From Argentina anserina (Eukaryota > Streptophyta > Magnoliopsida > Rosales > Rosaceae), in the NCBI RefSeq assembly GCF_933775445.1, contig NC_065872.1, positions 6,696,001-6,760,000 of the forward strand: DNA of 64,000 nt, in the 5' to 3' direction. This document shows positions 11,723 through 22,625 of the stretch, piece by piece. Position 1 is the stretch's first letter. Every line of letters starts with the position of its first letter. The notes under the pieces are model-generated. The model was not told the origin of the DNA. It saw only the letters and a program-made list of their open reading frames with translations, and did no database searches. Both the position numbers and the translations under genes were made by a program.

Positions 11723-14072
11723 ATGCCGACGGACTTAGATAACTCCTCCACAGCTTCAGGAGAGGCTAGTGTTTCTTCCTCCGGTAACCAAACTGCTCCG
11801 GCTCCAAAACCAAACACCAAGAAAAAGCGAAACTTGCCCGGAATGCCAGGTAATTCAAAAACCCCAAATCAATTCTGTACAGTTTTGGTACAACCTTGTT
11901 AGTTAAATTGGGTTTCTGGGTTTGTTTGACTTTACTGCAGATCCAGATGCAGAGGTGATTGCTCTGTCTCCGAAGACCCTTATGGCAACGAACCGATTCG
12001 TCTGCGAAATCTGCAACAAAGGGTTTCAGAGGGATCAGAATCTGCAGCTCCATCGCCGAGGTCATAATCTGCCGTGGAAGTTGAGGCAGAGATCGACCAA
12101 AGAGGTCAAGAAGAGAGTCTATGTCTGCCCTGAAGCTTCTTGTGTCCACCATGATCCTTCTAGAGCTTTGGGTGATCTGACTGGGATTAAGAAGCACTTT
12201 TGTAGAAAGCACGGCGAGAAGAAGTGGAAATGCGACAAGTGCTCGAAGAAATATGCGGTTCAGTCGGATTGGAAAGCTCATTCTAAGATTTGTGGCACCA
12301 GAGAGTATAAATGTGATTGTGGGACTATGTTTTCAAGGTAAAGTTTTAATCTTAATGATGTTCAAGTTTTATGATTTTGAGCTTGTTGGGTTTTGGGTTT
12401 TTGCTGAAGATTTTGGTTCTTGGTTTTCTGAAGGAGGGATAGCTTCATAACACACAGGGCTTTCTGTGATGCTTTGGCTGAGGAAAGTGCTAGAGGTCCT
12501 GCTCAGACTCAAAATGTGAATTTGAATTCAGAATCAGACCCAAAGGTTCAGACAGTAAATTCACATCCACCACCACCACCTCCTGCACAGGCTTCAGTTC
12601 CATCCCAACCCTCAAATTCTTCAGCTCCATCTCAACAACCAGCTGCTCTGGCTATTCAGAGTTCAGGTAAATACACCTAAATTTGGAAACTTCTCTATCT
12701 TTCAGTTCGGTTTTGTCTGGATGTGTTTATTGTGTCTGAATAAACGGCAACGTCTTACGTAGTTAAAGTACCGGTATTCTGAAATATATTCACCATTAGT
12801 TGTTATTAATAATTAGAATTCAACAGTTGAGATTGATGCTAACATGATTGAGTACCAAAACTTTGAGTATGCAAGAATTTTTGCTGAATAAACAACAAAA
12901 TCCAAAATCCTTGGCATCTTTACTCTGCTTGCGTGTGTCTCTTTCCCTTAAAAAATTTGGAGTTTAGTAGTTTTTGTCTGTTAATGAATTCTCTTGTTAA
13001 ACTGCAAGATGTATCACACAGCATGGTAATTGATCAGGGATTTGGGAATTCGATAAAATTAATCTTATTTAGAGTTTCCATTGAACTTATGCTTCCATAC
13101 TCTTGAATGAGTTGAATCTCAATAAATATACAGGTGATCGAAAGCTAAAAAGTGAGAGTAAGTGGATTGGATAAAAGAAACCATTATTGATCCTCCTTTA
13201 CCCTGCAAAAGTTTTTATGTAGAGAAAGGCTCAACTTTCTATGATGTATGTTCAACAGTTTTATGTGACTCTTCTTTGGTTTTATCTTATTGCCCTTAGT
13301 TGCAATGCCAGAGTTGCCTGAAAAGCTCCCAGAAGATTGCCCTGCTGTGACTCAGCGGAAAGGACACTGTAGCAGTAGCAACAGCTCGGGCAGCAATGGT
13401 AGTACAAGCAGTAGTGTATTTGCAAGTTTATTTGCTTCGTCAACAACATCTGGAGCAAGCTTGCAACCTCCTCAACCTCCTGCATATACAGACTTAATTC
13501 GAGCCAACAGGCAACCAGACCAACCAACTGACCTGGCGACATCGTCTTCAATCGAGCCTATCTCTCTTGGCCTCTCAACCAGTCACACGTCCTCGATTTT
13601 TGGGACAGCAGGACAGGAGCATAGGCAGTATGCGTCTCCACCTCAACCTGCAATGTCTGCCACCGCACTGCTTCAGAAAGCTGCTCAAATGGGTGCAGCA
13701 GCGACTAATGCATCATTGCTCCGTGGGTTTGGCATTGTGTCCTCCGCATCTTCTTCTGCAGAACAAGAGAGCATGCAATGGAATCAGCGACAAGCAGAAA
13801 CAGATAGTGCCTCAATTGCTGCAGGGCTTGGACTTGGTCTTCCTTGTGATGGTTCTGGATGGAAGGAATTAATGATGGGAAGTCCTTCAATGTTTGGTCC
13901 TAAGCAGACAACACTTGATCTTTTAGGATTGGGAATGGCTGCTGGTAATAACCCCAACAGTGGCCTGTCAGCCCTAATTACTTCCATCGGTGGTGGTCTA
14001 GATGTGGCTTCTGCAGCTGCATCATTTGGAAGTGGAGAATATGGCGATAAAGATTTGGCCAGGAGCTCATGA
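11723..14072 (+). CDS. GAF1: INDETERMINATE DOMAIN zinc-finger transcription factor, IDD2/GAF1-like
   Basis: Four exons (11723-11849, 11941-12337, 12434-12666, 13300-14072) join in frame to give 509 residues. The basic segment KKKRNLPGMP (nuclear signal) is followed by the ID domain: C2H2 finger CEICNKGFQRDQNLQLHRRGH near residue 63, a second finger with CVHHDPSRALGDLTGIKKH, then two C2HC-type fingers (CDKCSKKYAVQSDWKAH and CDCGTMFSRRDSFITH). C-terminal IDD motifs are present: SIEPISLGLSTSH, MSATALLQKAAQMGA and GPKQTTLDLLGLGMAAG. The N-terminus (MPTDLDNSSTASGEASVSS) and C-terminus (GSGEYGDKDLARSS) resemble Arabidopsis IDD2/GAF1 and its sister IDD1/ENHYDROUS. GAF1 binds DELLA proteins and activates GA-feedback genes in the nucleus, while IDD1 acts in seed maturation and germination. 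The assignment to the IDD1/IDD2 pair is strong, but choosing between the two is less certain. A tract of prolines lies in exon 3. Confidence 0.93.
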
Positions 14073-16134
14073 AATTGAAAAAGAAACAAGTCCTTGTCTC
14101 CATCTGACTTGAAGAACTGGTGTAAAGGTGCAGAATGAACAATGATCCCAAGACGATATAAACAGTAAAAATATTGAATTGCGCTCATAGGAGGTAAACA
14201 TCAGACAGGCGGTTGAGTCTTTTTTTTAATGTTCTGCTGCCATGGTGACTGAGGGAGGAAATGAGAGTATGTTGCTTGTGTGGATGTTTTGAAGTGTAAA
14301 ATCTCAGAACCGTTCTTCCCTGTGTTGTTTAACCTTGGAATCATATGGTGGTGCAAGCTAGAGGATGAAGAGAAGGCGAACATGTGTCTTTAAGGTGCTT
14401 TGGTGAATGAATGTGTACCTGCTGCAGAACATGTGTCTTTAATTCTGTCAAATTTCTAACGCCAAGCCCTGTGGTAAAGGATGAGTTTGAATTTTTACCA
14501 CCATGGACTTGTAGATTAGGCTGTAGTAGAAACACAGGTTTGGGGCTGATATTGTAAAATACTGTGTTAGTAGTTACTAGTTAGTACGCTAGTTTAGGAG
14601 TCCTGGCATGGATTTGGATCAACTTCCATGTCTTGTACTTGTAGTTAAACTAAGATCAAGTTATTATAAACTTAGATCAATCATAGTCTCAACCTTTCAC
14701 TATTCAGCAATATTGTAGAAACAATACGATATATATGCTACGTATCTGATTAATCAAAACTTATAGGAAGTTACGCTCTAGTATATGTCAAAAATGAAAA
14801 ATTATGTCCAAAATAAAATGAGTCTCATGTGGACAAGAAATGGTTCATCTTCTATTGTTTTGGCATTTGATTCGCGCAATGAGGTCTTCGAGCTGATACC
14901 ATTACCTACACATCGTGAACCAAACTATGAAGACTGACTTTTATGACCTTTGGTTGATGAATCTGGAGGAGGATTCTCCTGCTACTTGGACTATTGAATT
15001 TACATGTGAAACCCTATCGCTACCAGGACAGTGCTTTGGAGCTTGGAAGAGAACTTTTCAGAAGAGGAAATCAAGCAGACGGTCATGAAAATCTTTTTTC
15101 TATACAAACCTAGAGCCAAAGTGAGAGCCATTCCAAATCTTAAAAGAGGTTACAAGTATTGTAAAGCAGTTGATTATGTGAAAAGCCTAGTTTCTGTGTA
15201 AATTAACAACATGCAGATAAATGAGGCGGAAACACAAGCTATTATAGGATGTGGTCATTGAAAAATTATTAGTTTAATTTGAATTTGAAGTAAATTTTAT
15301 TTTGAAAATGAGATTGAGGAGACGATGTTAAGCTCTAAATTTTTACTTATTTTATTTTGAACAATTAGATCCTCATATATTACGACTTCGGTAGTTTCAA
15401 ATATTCTCTAGTGAAGAGTAAAACATTAAAATGACCGTAAAATATTTAAAAGGCTCAAGATGAACATTAATGGTTCGTATCTAGTGAGACATGCCAAAGG
15501 TGGCTTAGGTGGGATTGGGGTGGTGGCTTAGCGGCGCTAGCTAGGCCTTTTAATTAGGCTTGCCACATCTGCGCTGCACTTGGAAGCTGAGGCATTACAT
15601 AATGATATATGCTACATGAGCTAAATTCGGGGGGACCGAGCTTCATGTAGCTTTGTATTCTGGTGTGTCAGCTCAGTGAGACATGCACACAACAAGTCAA
15701 AATCAAAGTGTTAGCAGTGCGCCGACATTCGATCCTCCGAAAACTTACGTTAATATACGGAGCGGAAGAAGTTCGAGAATTAAGGACTTAAGAATACGTT
15801 ACCTCTTTTAGGTGGTTTGAGCAACCTGAGGAACGCGCATGTCCCTTCCCTCGATGTGGCAATGTGTGCAAGTACGTTGTTTTTACCTCTGGAGACGTGC
15901 CACCGTGGGTGGCGTTAGTGGCGATACCCGAGCAAGTATAGGGGTTGCCGGATCGGCATGCCTGCATGCTGAGTTTTCCAGGTCTTCAGCCACCGGAGCA
16001 GGAGGAGATTAAGCCGGAGATCACCCTATTCATGGGGTGGCGTTAACAATATATATCCTCAATTCCTTATAGCTCTTTGTGAGGGATGAAATGATGTGGA
16101 AATAGTGTGTTATTGCATTTCTTGCGGTAGCAAT
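14073..16134. other. 3' UTR of the IDD gene, then spacer
   Basis: Roughly 14073-14650 is likely the 3' UTR of the IDD gene. The rest is AT-rich with no gene. Around 15490-15600 a broken plus-strand reading (KGGLGGIGVV, then ATSALHLEAEAL, with stops between) vaguely resembles a LINE RNase H domain, too weak to annotate. Confidence 0.35.
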
Positions 16135-16487
16135 TGTTGAGAATATACGTTCTATATTAAGAATTGAGACCTAACATGTAAGTTTATAAGGGTTTAGGTC
16201 ACTTCATCCATTACCAATTAATTTTGATGTAAATCACATATCACTTTATCATGGTATCAGAGCAGGTTACTCATATCCACATTCGAAACCCAAATGGCCA
16301 CACATACTCCATGTCACCCAAAATATTTTCCACGTGTATGGCTTGAAAATTTACCACACGTGCGGAGGCGTGTTGAGATTATATATCTCACATTGAGAAT
16401 TAGGATATACTCTATGAGTTTATAAGAGTTTGAGCCACTCAATCTATTATTAATTGGTTTTTGATGTGAACCTAAATCACTTTATCA
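16135..16487 (+). mobile_element. TRIM retroelement (353 bp) with 117-bp LTRs
   Basis: Two direct copies of a 117-bp terminal repeat lie at 16135-16251 and 16371-16487. Both start TGTTGAGA and end CACTTTATCA. The sequence right after the first copy, TGGTATCAGAGC (16252-16263), is the classic primer-binding site complementary to the 3' end of initiator methionine tRNA. The internal region is only 119 bp and has no coding capacity. A G-rich stretch (TGCGGAGGCG) directly precedes the second repeat, as a polypurine tract would. The flanking 5-mers GCAAT and ATAAT are not identical, so the insertion is not recent. Confidence 0.85.
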
Positions 16488-17116
16488 ATAATCACACATA
16501 GTAATGATGATCTCTTTGAGGTGGATCAACTTGCGGAGGACTGTAAGTCGTACATGACTTCTTTCTCCTTCATTCAGGTTCAACACATATGTTTCGTGAA
16601 GTGAATTGCATGGCTAAAGCCTAAAACGTTAGGTCAGCTCCCTAGTTTTTTTAATTTGAATAAATTTTGGGTTGAGGAGAGTCTTGTAATTATCTAGGAC
16701 ATACTATATGAATATATTTGTAAGGCTTCTAATGTTACCCGAAGTCAAGGTGTTACATCCCATCCGGACGGCTCTATATATTGCTTCCTTTCTTATAATA
16801 ATATTGGTTCGATATGATTTATATTTAAATATTTATTCTTAGAGCAGTGTCCTACATTCCTTTTAAAAAAAAATTCATCATCGATACTCAAACTCTTGTG
16901 GCAAAGTCAATGTAATACATATACTATGAGTTGTACCCATGTAGTACCTAAACTCTTTATTCACTATCAATGAGGGGTTTGACGCCAAATTCTATCATAG
17001 GTCAGTTTTCTGGGTCATGTGTCCCTCACGTGACCACAAAAAGGGGTAAATCATTCCTCTAAAAGTGTTATCTCTGTAATAACAACCCAAAAATTTCTCT
17101 CTCCTCTCTCTCTGTG

Positions 17117-17500
17117 ATGGATCCACCACTTCCGGCCACCACCGCCGCCGCTTCCATGCAGCTCAGCTACCTCGACGCACTCGAATCCTCCCACTGATCC
17201 CACAATGCTGACTCTTCCTGGGACGTCGAGCCTTTCCCTCAAGTCCCTGGCACCAAGCTCCGCCTTATGTGCAGCTACGACGACCACATCATCCCCTGAC
17301 CAGACAACAAGTCGCACTGCTACGTCGGCGGCGAGACTCGCATTGTTGTCGTTGACCGCCACTCCTCCATCTCTGCTTCCACCGTTAACGCTCAAGTAAC
17401 AGCTCCTGACGGAGGACCTCGACTCACTCATCTCCGTCACCACCGACGAGGATCTCGACAACATGGTGGAGGAGTACGACCGCACCACCTCTTCGGTGTC
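17117..17500 (+). pseudogene. PB1-domain (octicosapeptide) gene, degenerate
   Basis: Reading from the ATG at 17117 gives MDPPLPATTAAASMQLSYLD, then a stop, then the start of a plant PB1 domain: GTKLRLMCSYDDHIIP, another stop, DNKSHCYVGGETRIVVVDRH, a further stop and shift, then EDLDSLISVTTDEDLDNMVE and EYDRTTSS. In intact members these blocks form one continuous PB1 interaction domain of about 90 residues that starts a larger protein. Here the frame is cut by at least three stops and the block between VVVDRH and EDLDSL is shortened. No downstream part of such a gene is recognisable. It is a dead 5' fragment. Confidence 0.75.
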
Positions 17501-17501
17501 G

Positions 17502-17738
17502 CTACTGAAGCCGTGGATGTTTTGTCCTCGCAATGTAGTCAAGCAAGCCAGTAATACCGATGATTGTGAAAAAACCAGTCCAAAAGGCTGAAACATCACA
17601 CTTGCACATCGCACAAACCAGTACGACGATGATCGCTGTGGTGAGCACTCCAAGTGCATAGACGAACATCATCTCCTTGATTGAGCTCAGACGACCGTCG
17701 TGGTGCGCCGAAGATGACACGAAGTAAGCAGAGGGCAA
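17502..17738 (-). pseudogene. Unrecognised fragment with two hydrophobic segments
   Basis: A minus-strand frame contains KEMMFVYALGVLTTAIIVVL followed by a Cys-rich turn (CAMCKCD) and AFWTGFFTIIGITGLLDYIA, i.e. two likely membrane segments. It opens without an ATG at its upstream edge (first in-frame ATGs are internal), and upstream sequence would need a frame change to join. I do not recognise the family. It may be the 3' remnant of a small membrane-protein gene pointing towards the PB1 pseudogene, or chance. Confidence 0.2.
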
Positions 17739-17956
17739 GACGACCTCTTGAGGTCGAAGAGTGCGGTGTCGACAGAAGTGCGGGTGGCGGTGGTGGTGTG
17801 GTGATCATCAGAGTGACGGTGGTTAAGAAAAGCATGAACATGAGAGTGGAGGACGGAAGAGTAACCGTGAGAGAGAATCAAATTTTCAAAACCAGAGTAA
17901 CAAAAAAGAAAAAATTTGATACAACAATTGGAGAAAAATTTTGATTTGGAACACAC

Positions 17957-19161
17957 ATAGGGTTATTTCAATAATTTTTTTTTTTATGTGTCAGACTCTC
18001 ATTTGTAGCGAATAACGTGTATTATATTGCCACAACTCGGGGTATGTTTACTACGTTCACTTGGCAAAGTTTGATACCGATGCAGAATTATAAAAAAACA
18101 TTCAGAAGTTGTACAGTTGTACTTTACGTTATACCATTTAGGATTACATAATGTACGGACTGTGACTCACACTCTCAGTCTCACCTACCCCTTCATGCAT
18201 TGTTGCTCACCTACCTACCACCTGTTAACACGTCGTCCACTTATCGGTCTGTCGCGATAGTTGCATCAAACACCAAACACCCATATTTTTCAGATTTTAG
18301 TTGGGAAATAAAATGAACATTTAAGAGAGGAAAATAGGTATTTGTCAATTTTGTTTTATACCAAATAAATTTCCATCACACTTTGAAATGATCGCAACGC
18401 TAGGATTCTATCCAAGTTTTTGGGCACCAAAAACTCCAACTTATCCCAAACCCTCCTTCTCTTCGCTCTGAGATTTCAAAGCAAATTACTGCTTCTGTTA
18501 GTGAGCTTTTGAAAGTAGAGCAATTTTTGTTTTTCAATACTAGCAGAAGCAGCTTCCTCCCTCCCACCACGTGTTTTATCTGGCTCTCGTCTGTGAACCT
18601 TACGTGGGGCGCCCAACCATAAACGGCATATTCCCAACCAGCGAAAGAAGCTCCGAAAATAGATTGAATCGACCACCTTAATATCTTCGGAGCTTCCATT
18701 TATAGCAAAGCCTTATCCAGTTTGGTCTGTTTCTAAGGATCTGTGTTTCATTGACCACCCTCAAATCACGGTACCCTCTTCTTTCCTATCTTTTACGTTT
18801 CATTGCTTTTACTGCTTTGTTGTGTCAAGTTCGTATCTCTTGGGTTCATTTTTATATGGGGTATTCTTATTTAGCTCAGAAGCTGATAAAGTTTTTAGAT
18901 TTTTAGATAGGATTAGGCTGTGGATTAGAAAGCTTGAATTTCGTTGTTTTGTAGTGGAAAGTTTTGATCTTTATGATGAGATTGAGCTTAGTGTTCCATC
19001 TTTCTACAGGTTTCAGAGCTGTAGGAGCGGTTAGCTTTTATGTTATTGTGATAAATTTGATGTGCTCAGAGTGATGAGATTTTATCTGGGAGATAGAATT
19101 TCAGGTTGGGTTGTGTTGGTGAGGGTTGTTGAGTTTAGGGTGTTTTGTATAAGGAGTTAAA
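17957..19161 (+). promoter_or_regulatory. Upstream region and leader of the PP2C gene
   Basis: No convincing gene lies here. A CACGTG G-box core occurs near 18570 and a GC-rich segment near 18600. The PP2C leader probably begins around 18700 and may contain an intron, since GT- and AG-flanked pyrimidine stretches are present. Confidence 0.3.
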
Positions 19162-22019
19162 ATGCCAGCTGCTATATTCCCCAAAGTGAACGGTACTATA
19201 CATTCTGGTTTCTGGAGAGTGATAAGCAAGAGTGGGATACATAATTCGAAAAATATAGTGCCTTGTCAGGGGAAATTGTTTCCTCATAACTCCGGGTTGG
19301 GGCGTTCTCTACCGTGTTCGACCCTTTTGGCCCCGGGAAATAGTAGGTATAGTTTTGGTTCTTTACACCAGGGAAAATCTATGGCTGCTTCGAGTTCGAA
19401 ACCTGTGTTTGGAGGGGAACTTTATGTTGATGACTTGATTGGCAGTACTGGGAATGGATTAGACTTCAGTAAACCAACTGGGGTCTTTTTCAATGATAGA
19501 GGTCGTAACAGCTTCCTGAAAGCTAGCTTGAGCTTGAGAAGAAAAGAATCGTTCAACAGTCGTCTAGTATCAGTGCATGTTGGATCTTGGTTGAGAAATT
19601 TTCACGCCTCGGCTTCCAACTGCTATGCTGCTGGTGCTGCTCAGAATTTGTCACTTGATGGCAACTCTAATGAAGAACAGATTTCAAATTCTACTGTTTT
19701 GTCTGATCAGTATGTTCTCTCATCTGTTCATTAATTTTGGTTCTTCCATCAATTGGTCATTTCTTGTCCTCATTGCTTGGTTATTTTAGGGTTCTCATGT
19801 TCTTATGCATGCATACATTGCAGTTGCATGTCCGACATATTAGTCTGTTTCTTTATCATTTATGAGCTTAGTTAGATCCCCTAGAGGTTAAAGAAAGTGG
19901 AATTGATACTGTTTTCTTCATTTGTACTGCACTGAGAGCACTTTCAGGAGCCAAGCGTATTCTCAGTGCTTATATCATATTTTTTGGTTTCATTTTCAGG
20001 CCAGTTTTGGGAGAGAGAACTCTGAAGCTACTTTCAGGAGCATGTTACTTACCACATCCTGAGAAGGAAGAGACAGGAGGAGAGGATGCCCACTTCATAT
20101 GTGAAGATGCACAGGCAATTGGTGTAGCAGATGGTGTGGGTGGATGGGCTGACGTTGGTGTTAATGCTGGACTATTTGCCCGTGAACTTATGAATTATTC
20201 TGTTAAGGCAATTCAAGAAGAGCCTACGGGTAGCTTTAAACCAGCCAAGGTGTTAGAGAAGGCTCACTCATGCACCAGAGCAAAGGGTTCTTCAACAGCT
20301 TGCATCATTGGCCTTACTGAGAAGGTTTGTTTAATTTCATTTGGACTATCAACTCCTATGTAATTTACTGCTGGGATGCTTGTTTCTTTAATTGTGTAAG
20401 CAGAGATATGATCGGGTTTGTAGGGATTACATATGATCATCTAATTTCTTTTACTTCTGCCCGGCGTCTAGATGTGTGTGGCTACACATTATGCAGCTGA
20501 AATAAACTTGTCAAAAGTAATCTATAGTGTATACTTGTCATCTCTCATCCATAGTTAGATAGGATTTGAATTATGCCGAAGACCAACATACTGGCAATAT
20601 GCGCCATGCTTGTGGAGATTGGGACTCATGAGTTTATAGCGCAGAACTTTAACCTTTCAAGCTTGGTGAACAGTAATCTTCCATACAAAGTAATTGCTGA
20701 TAAAAGGCTCACTTGTACTCTATTGATCAATTAATCTTGAAAAGAGTCCAGAGTGGGAATCATACATAGGCTGCAGATGCCCAGTCCTAAAACATTGTCT
20801 TTAGAGTAGAAAGTTGGGAAGATTTCAATATAAAGAGTATGAATTTGAATAATAGTCCTCCATACAAGGATTTTGCTGAATTAGTTGCAAACCCACTTTC
20901 ATGCTGTATAGAACAAATTATCTTGACAAGAGTCTGGAGTGGAGATTAGACACAGGCTGTAGATGCCTTTCGTAAAGTTTAACTATGCTGTATAATTGTT
21001 TTCTTCATTTGTCAGGGCTTACATGCTATCAATCTCGGGGACAGTGGATTCATAGTGGTTAGAGATGGAAGCACCATCTTCCGATCCCCTGTTCAGCAGC
21101 ATGGCTTCAATTTTACATATCAGCTGGAAAGTGGCAGTGGAGCTGATCTACCAAGCTCTGGTCAGGTTAGTTCCTTCCCCAAAATCATCTTTAAAGTACT
21201 GAGCGAGATACACTGATAGTCTGATACTAGTTGTAACCCGTAACGTCCAAGTAAACTATCGCGGGGTTGCTTGAGAAAGAAGTTGAAGTTCAGCTGGGCA
21301 TGACAATGGTTGTAATATGTTTGTGGTTATCTACGAGTTTCAATGTAATAAAGATCCCGCCAATAGAAAAGGGTGATGAAGTTACATGTCTGCAAGATAA
21401 ATATACTTATTTTGGCTGTATGTCTCTGGAAAACACCTGCCATCATCATAGATGGGACTGTGGTGCAAATTAATGCAATGAGTGAGAGAATAGGCCTTGA
21501 AATGTCCAACAAATATTGTATAAACAAATTTTGGGAGTCTTTAAATACTAAATGGTCCATGTCCATGTTACTTTGACTCTGTTTGCTGTATGTTCCTTAT
21601 GGGAATCTATGTCACTATTCTCAATAGCCTGTGTTTGTAATATGAAGGGAAAAAGAAGAAGAAAATAACTATGAAATGCTTTGATCGACTGGGTATCTAA
21701 ATTGGAACATGATGTGCACCAGGTATTTTTGGTTCCTGTCGCCGCAGGAGATGTCATTATTGCTGGGACGGATGGGTTGTTTGACAACTTGTATAACAGT
21801 GAGGTTACTGCTATTGTTGTTCATGCTGTGAGAACTGGCTTGGAGCCACAAGCAACTGCTAATAAAATAGCAGCTTTGGCACGCCAACGAGCTCTTGATA
21901 AGAACAGGCAAACACCTTTTTCCACTGCTGCTCAAGATGCAGGGTTCCGTTATTATGGAGGCAAGCTTGATGATGTCACCGTTATCGTGTCCTACATAAC
22001 TAGCTCCATCAAGGTGTGA
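19162..22019 (+). CDS. Protein phosphatase 2C, PP2C55/PP2C80-type, organelle-targeted
   Basis: Four exons (19162-19709, 20000-20324, 21016-21165, 21723-22019) join in frame to 439 residues. The first ~180 residues are Ser/Arg/Lys-rich with few acidic residues, as in plastid or mitochondrial transit regions. The catalytic domain then shows [20 protein letters not shown] and [18 protein letters not shown] (metal-binding acidic residues in EDAHF and ADGVGG), [35 protein letters not shown] and the C-terminal [12 protein letters not shown]. These are the motifs of the Arabidopsis PP2C55/PP2C80 branch, Mg/Mn-dependent Ser/Thr phosphatases. All expected acidic residues seem present, so it should be active. 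Exon 1 ends two bases into a Gln codon. The substrate is unknown. Confidence 0.9.
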
Positions 22020-22625
22020 AACAGTGAGTACTTAGTTTAGTGAACTATTTCATTTGTAAATGGTTGATATGCTTGCTTTCTGCAAGTTTGCGGATTGGCT
22101 TAGAATTATATTACTCTGTTTTGCAATGAAACCAGAGTGTTTTGCTTATCTTCAGTTTTCCTGATCACTTTATTGCAAATTTGCAATGTGCCTATCTTCT
22201 AAGTCTGGATGATCTAATTCATAACTTGAACCTTAGGAAAGTGCCTCGTCCAATTCTTGATTTGGATTTTTTAAGTGCTTTAGTACAGTACTTGAACTCT
22301 TAATAAAGTCTAAACATTCTAGTCTTTTAATTATAGAAACTTGCTGCATCTCCAACAGTAAGAACTTGACTGAAAGCCATATCTAAGGAAATACAGCAAT
22401 CGAATCCACCTCAGTTCAAAGTAAAAACTCAGCCACCTCACTTCTATGTAAGATTTCAACTATTTATTGTAATCACAACTAAATCTGTTTTAGATAGAGG
22501 TTTATTACATGAAACAAAAGTCACATAAAATCTGAAAACATAAAACTGATAGAAGGCAGCACAAGAGATTCTCTTGTTCACATTACCTAGACATTTCCAC
22601 ACACTCAAACCTCTCTTCTTCCCGC
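22020..22625. other. Spacer between convergent PP2C and cupin genes
   Basis: The sequence between the PP2C stop and the cupin stop holds the two 3' UTRs and nothing else recognisable. Confidence 0.5.

Noticed and set aside
11766..12281. 171-codon minus-strand frame opposite the IDD zinc fingers
   Set aside because: It overlaps the highly conserved ID domain exon; no homology of its own and no promoter.
15480..15620. Possible LINE RNase H remnant (KGGLGGIGVV … SALHLEAEAL)
   Set aside because: The match is short and interrupted by stops; too weak to list as a feature.
18400..18699. 99-codon minus-strand frame upstream of PP2C (possible divergent gene)
   Set aside because: No recognisable motif and no supporting exons; the region is better explained as promoter.
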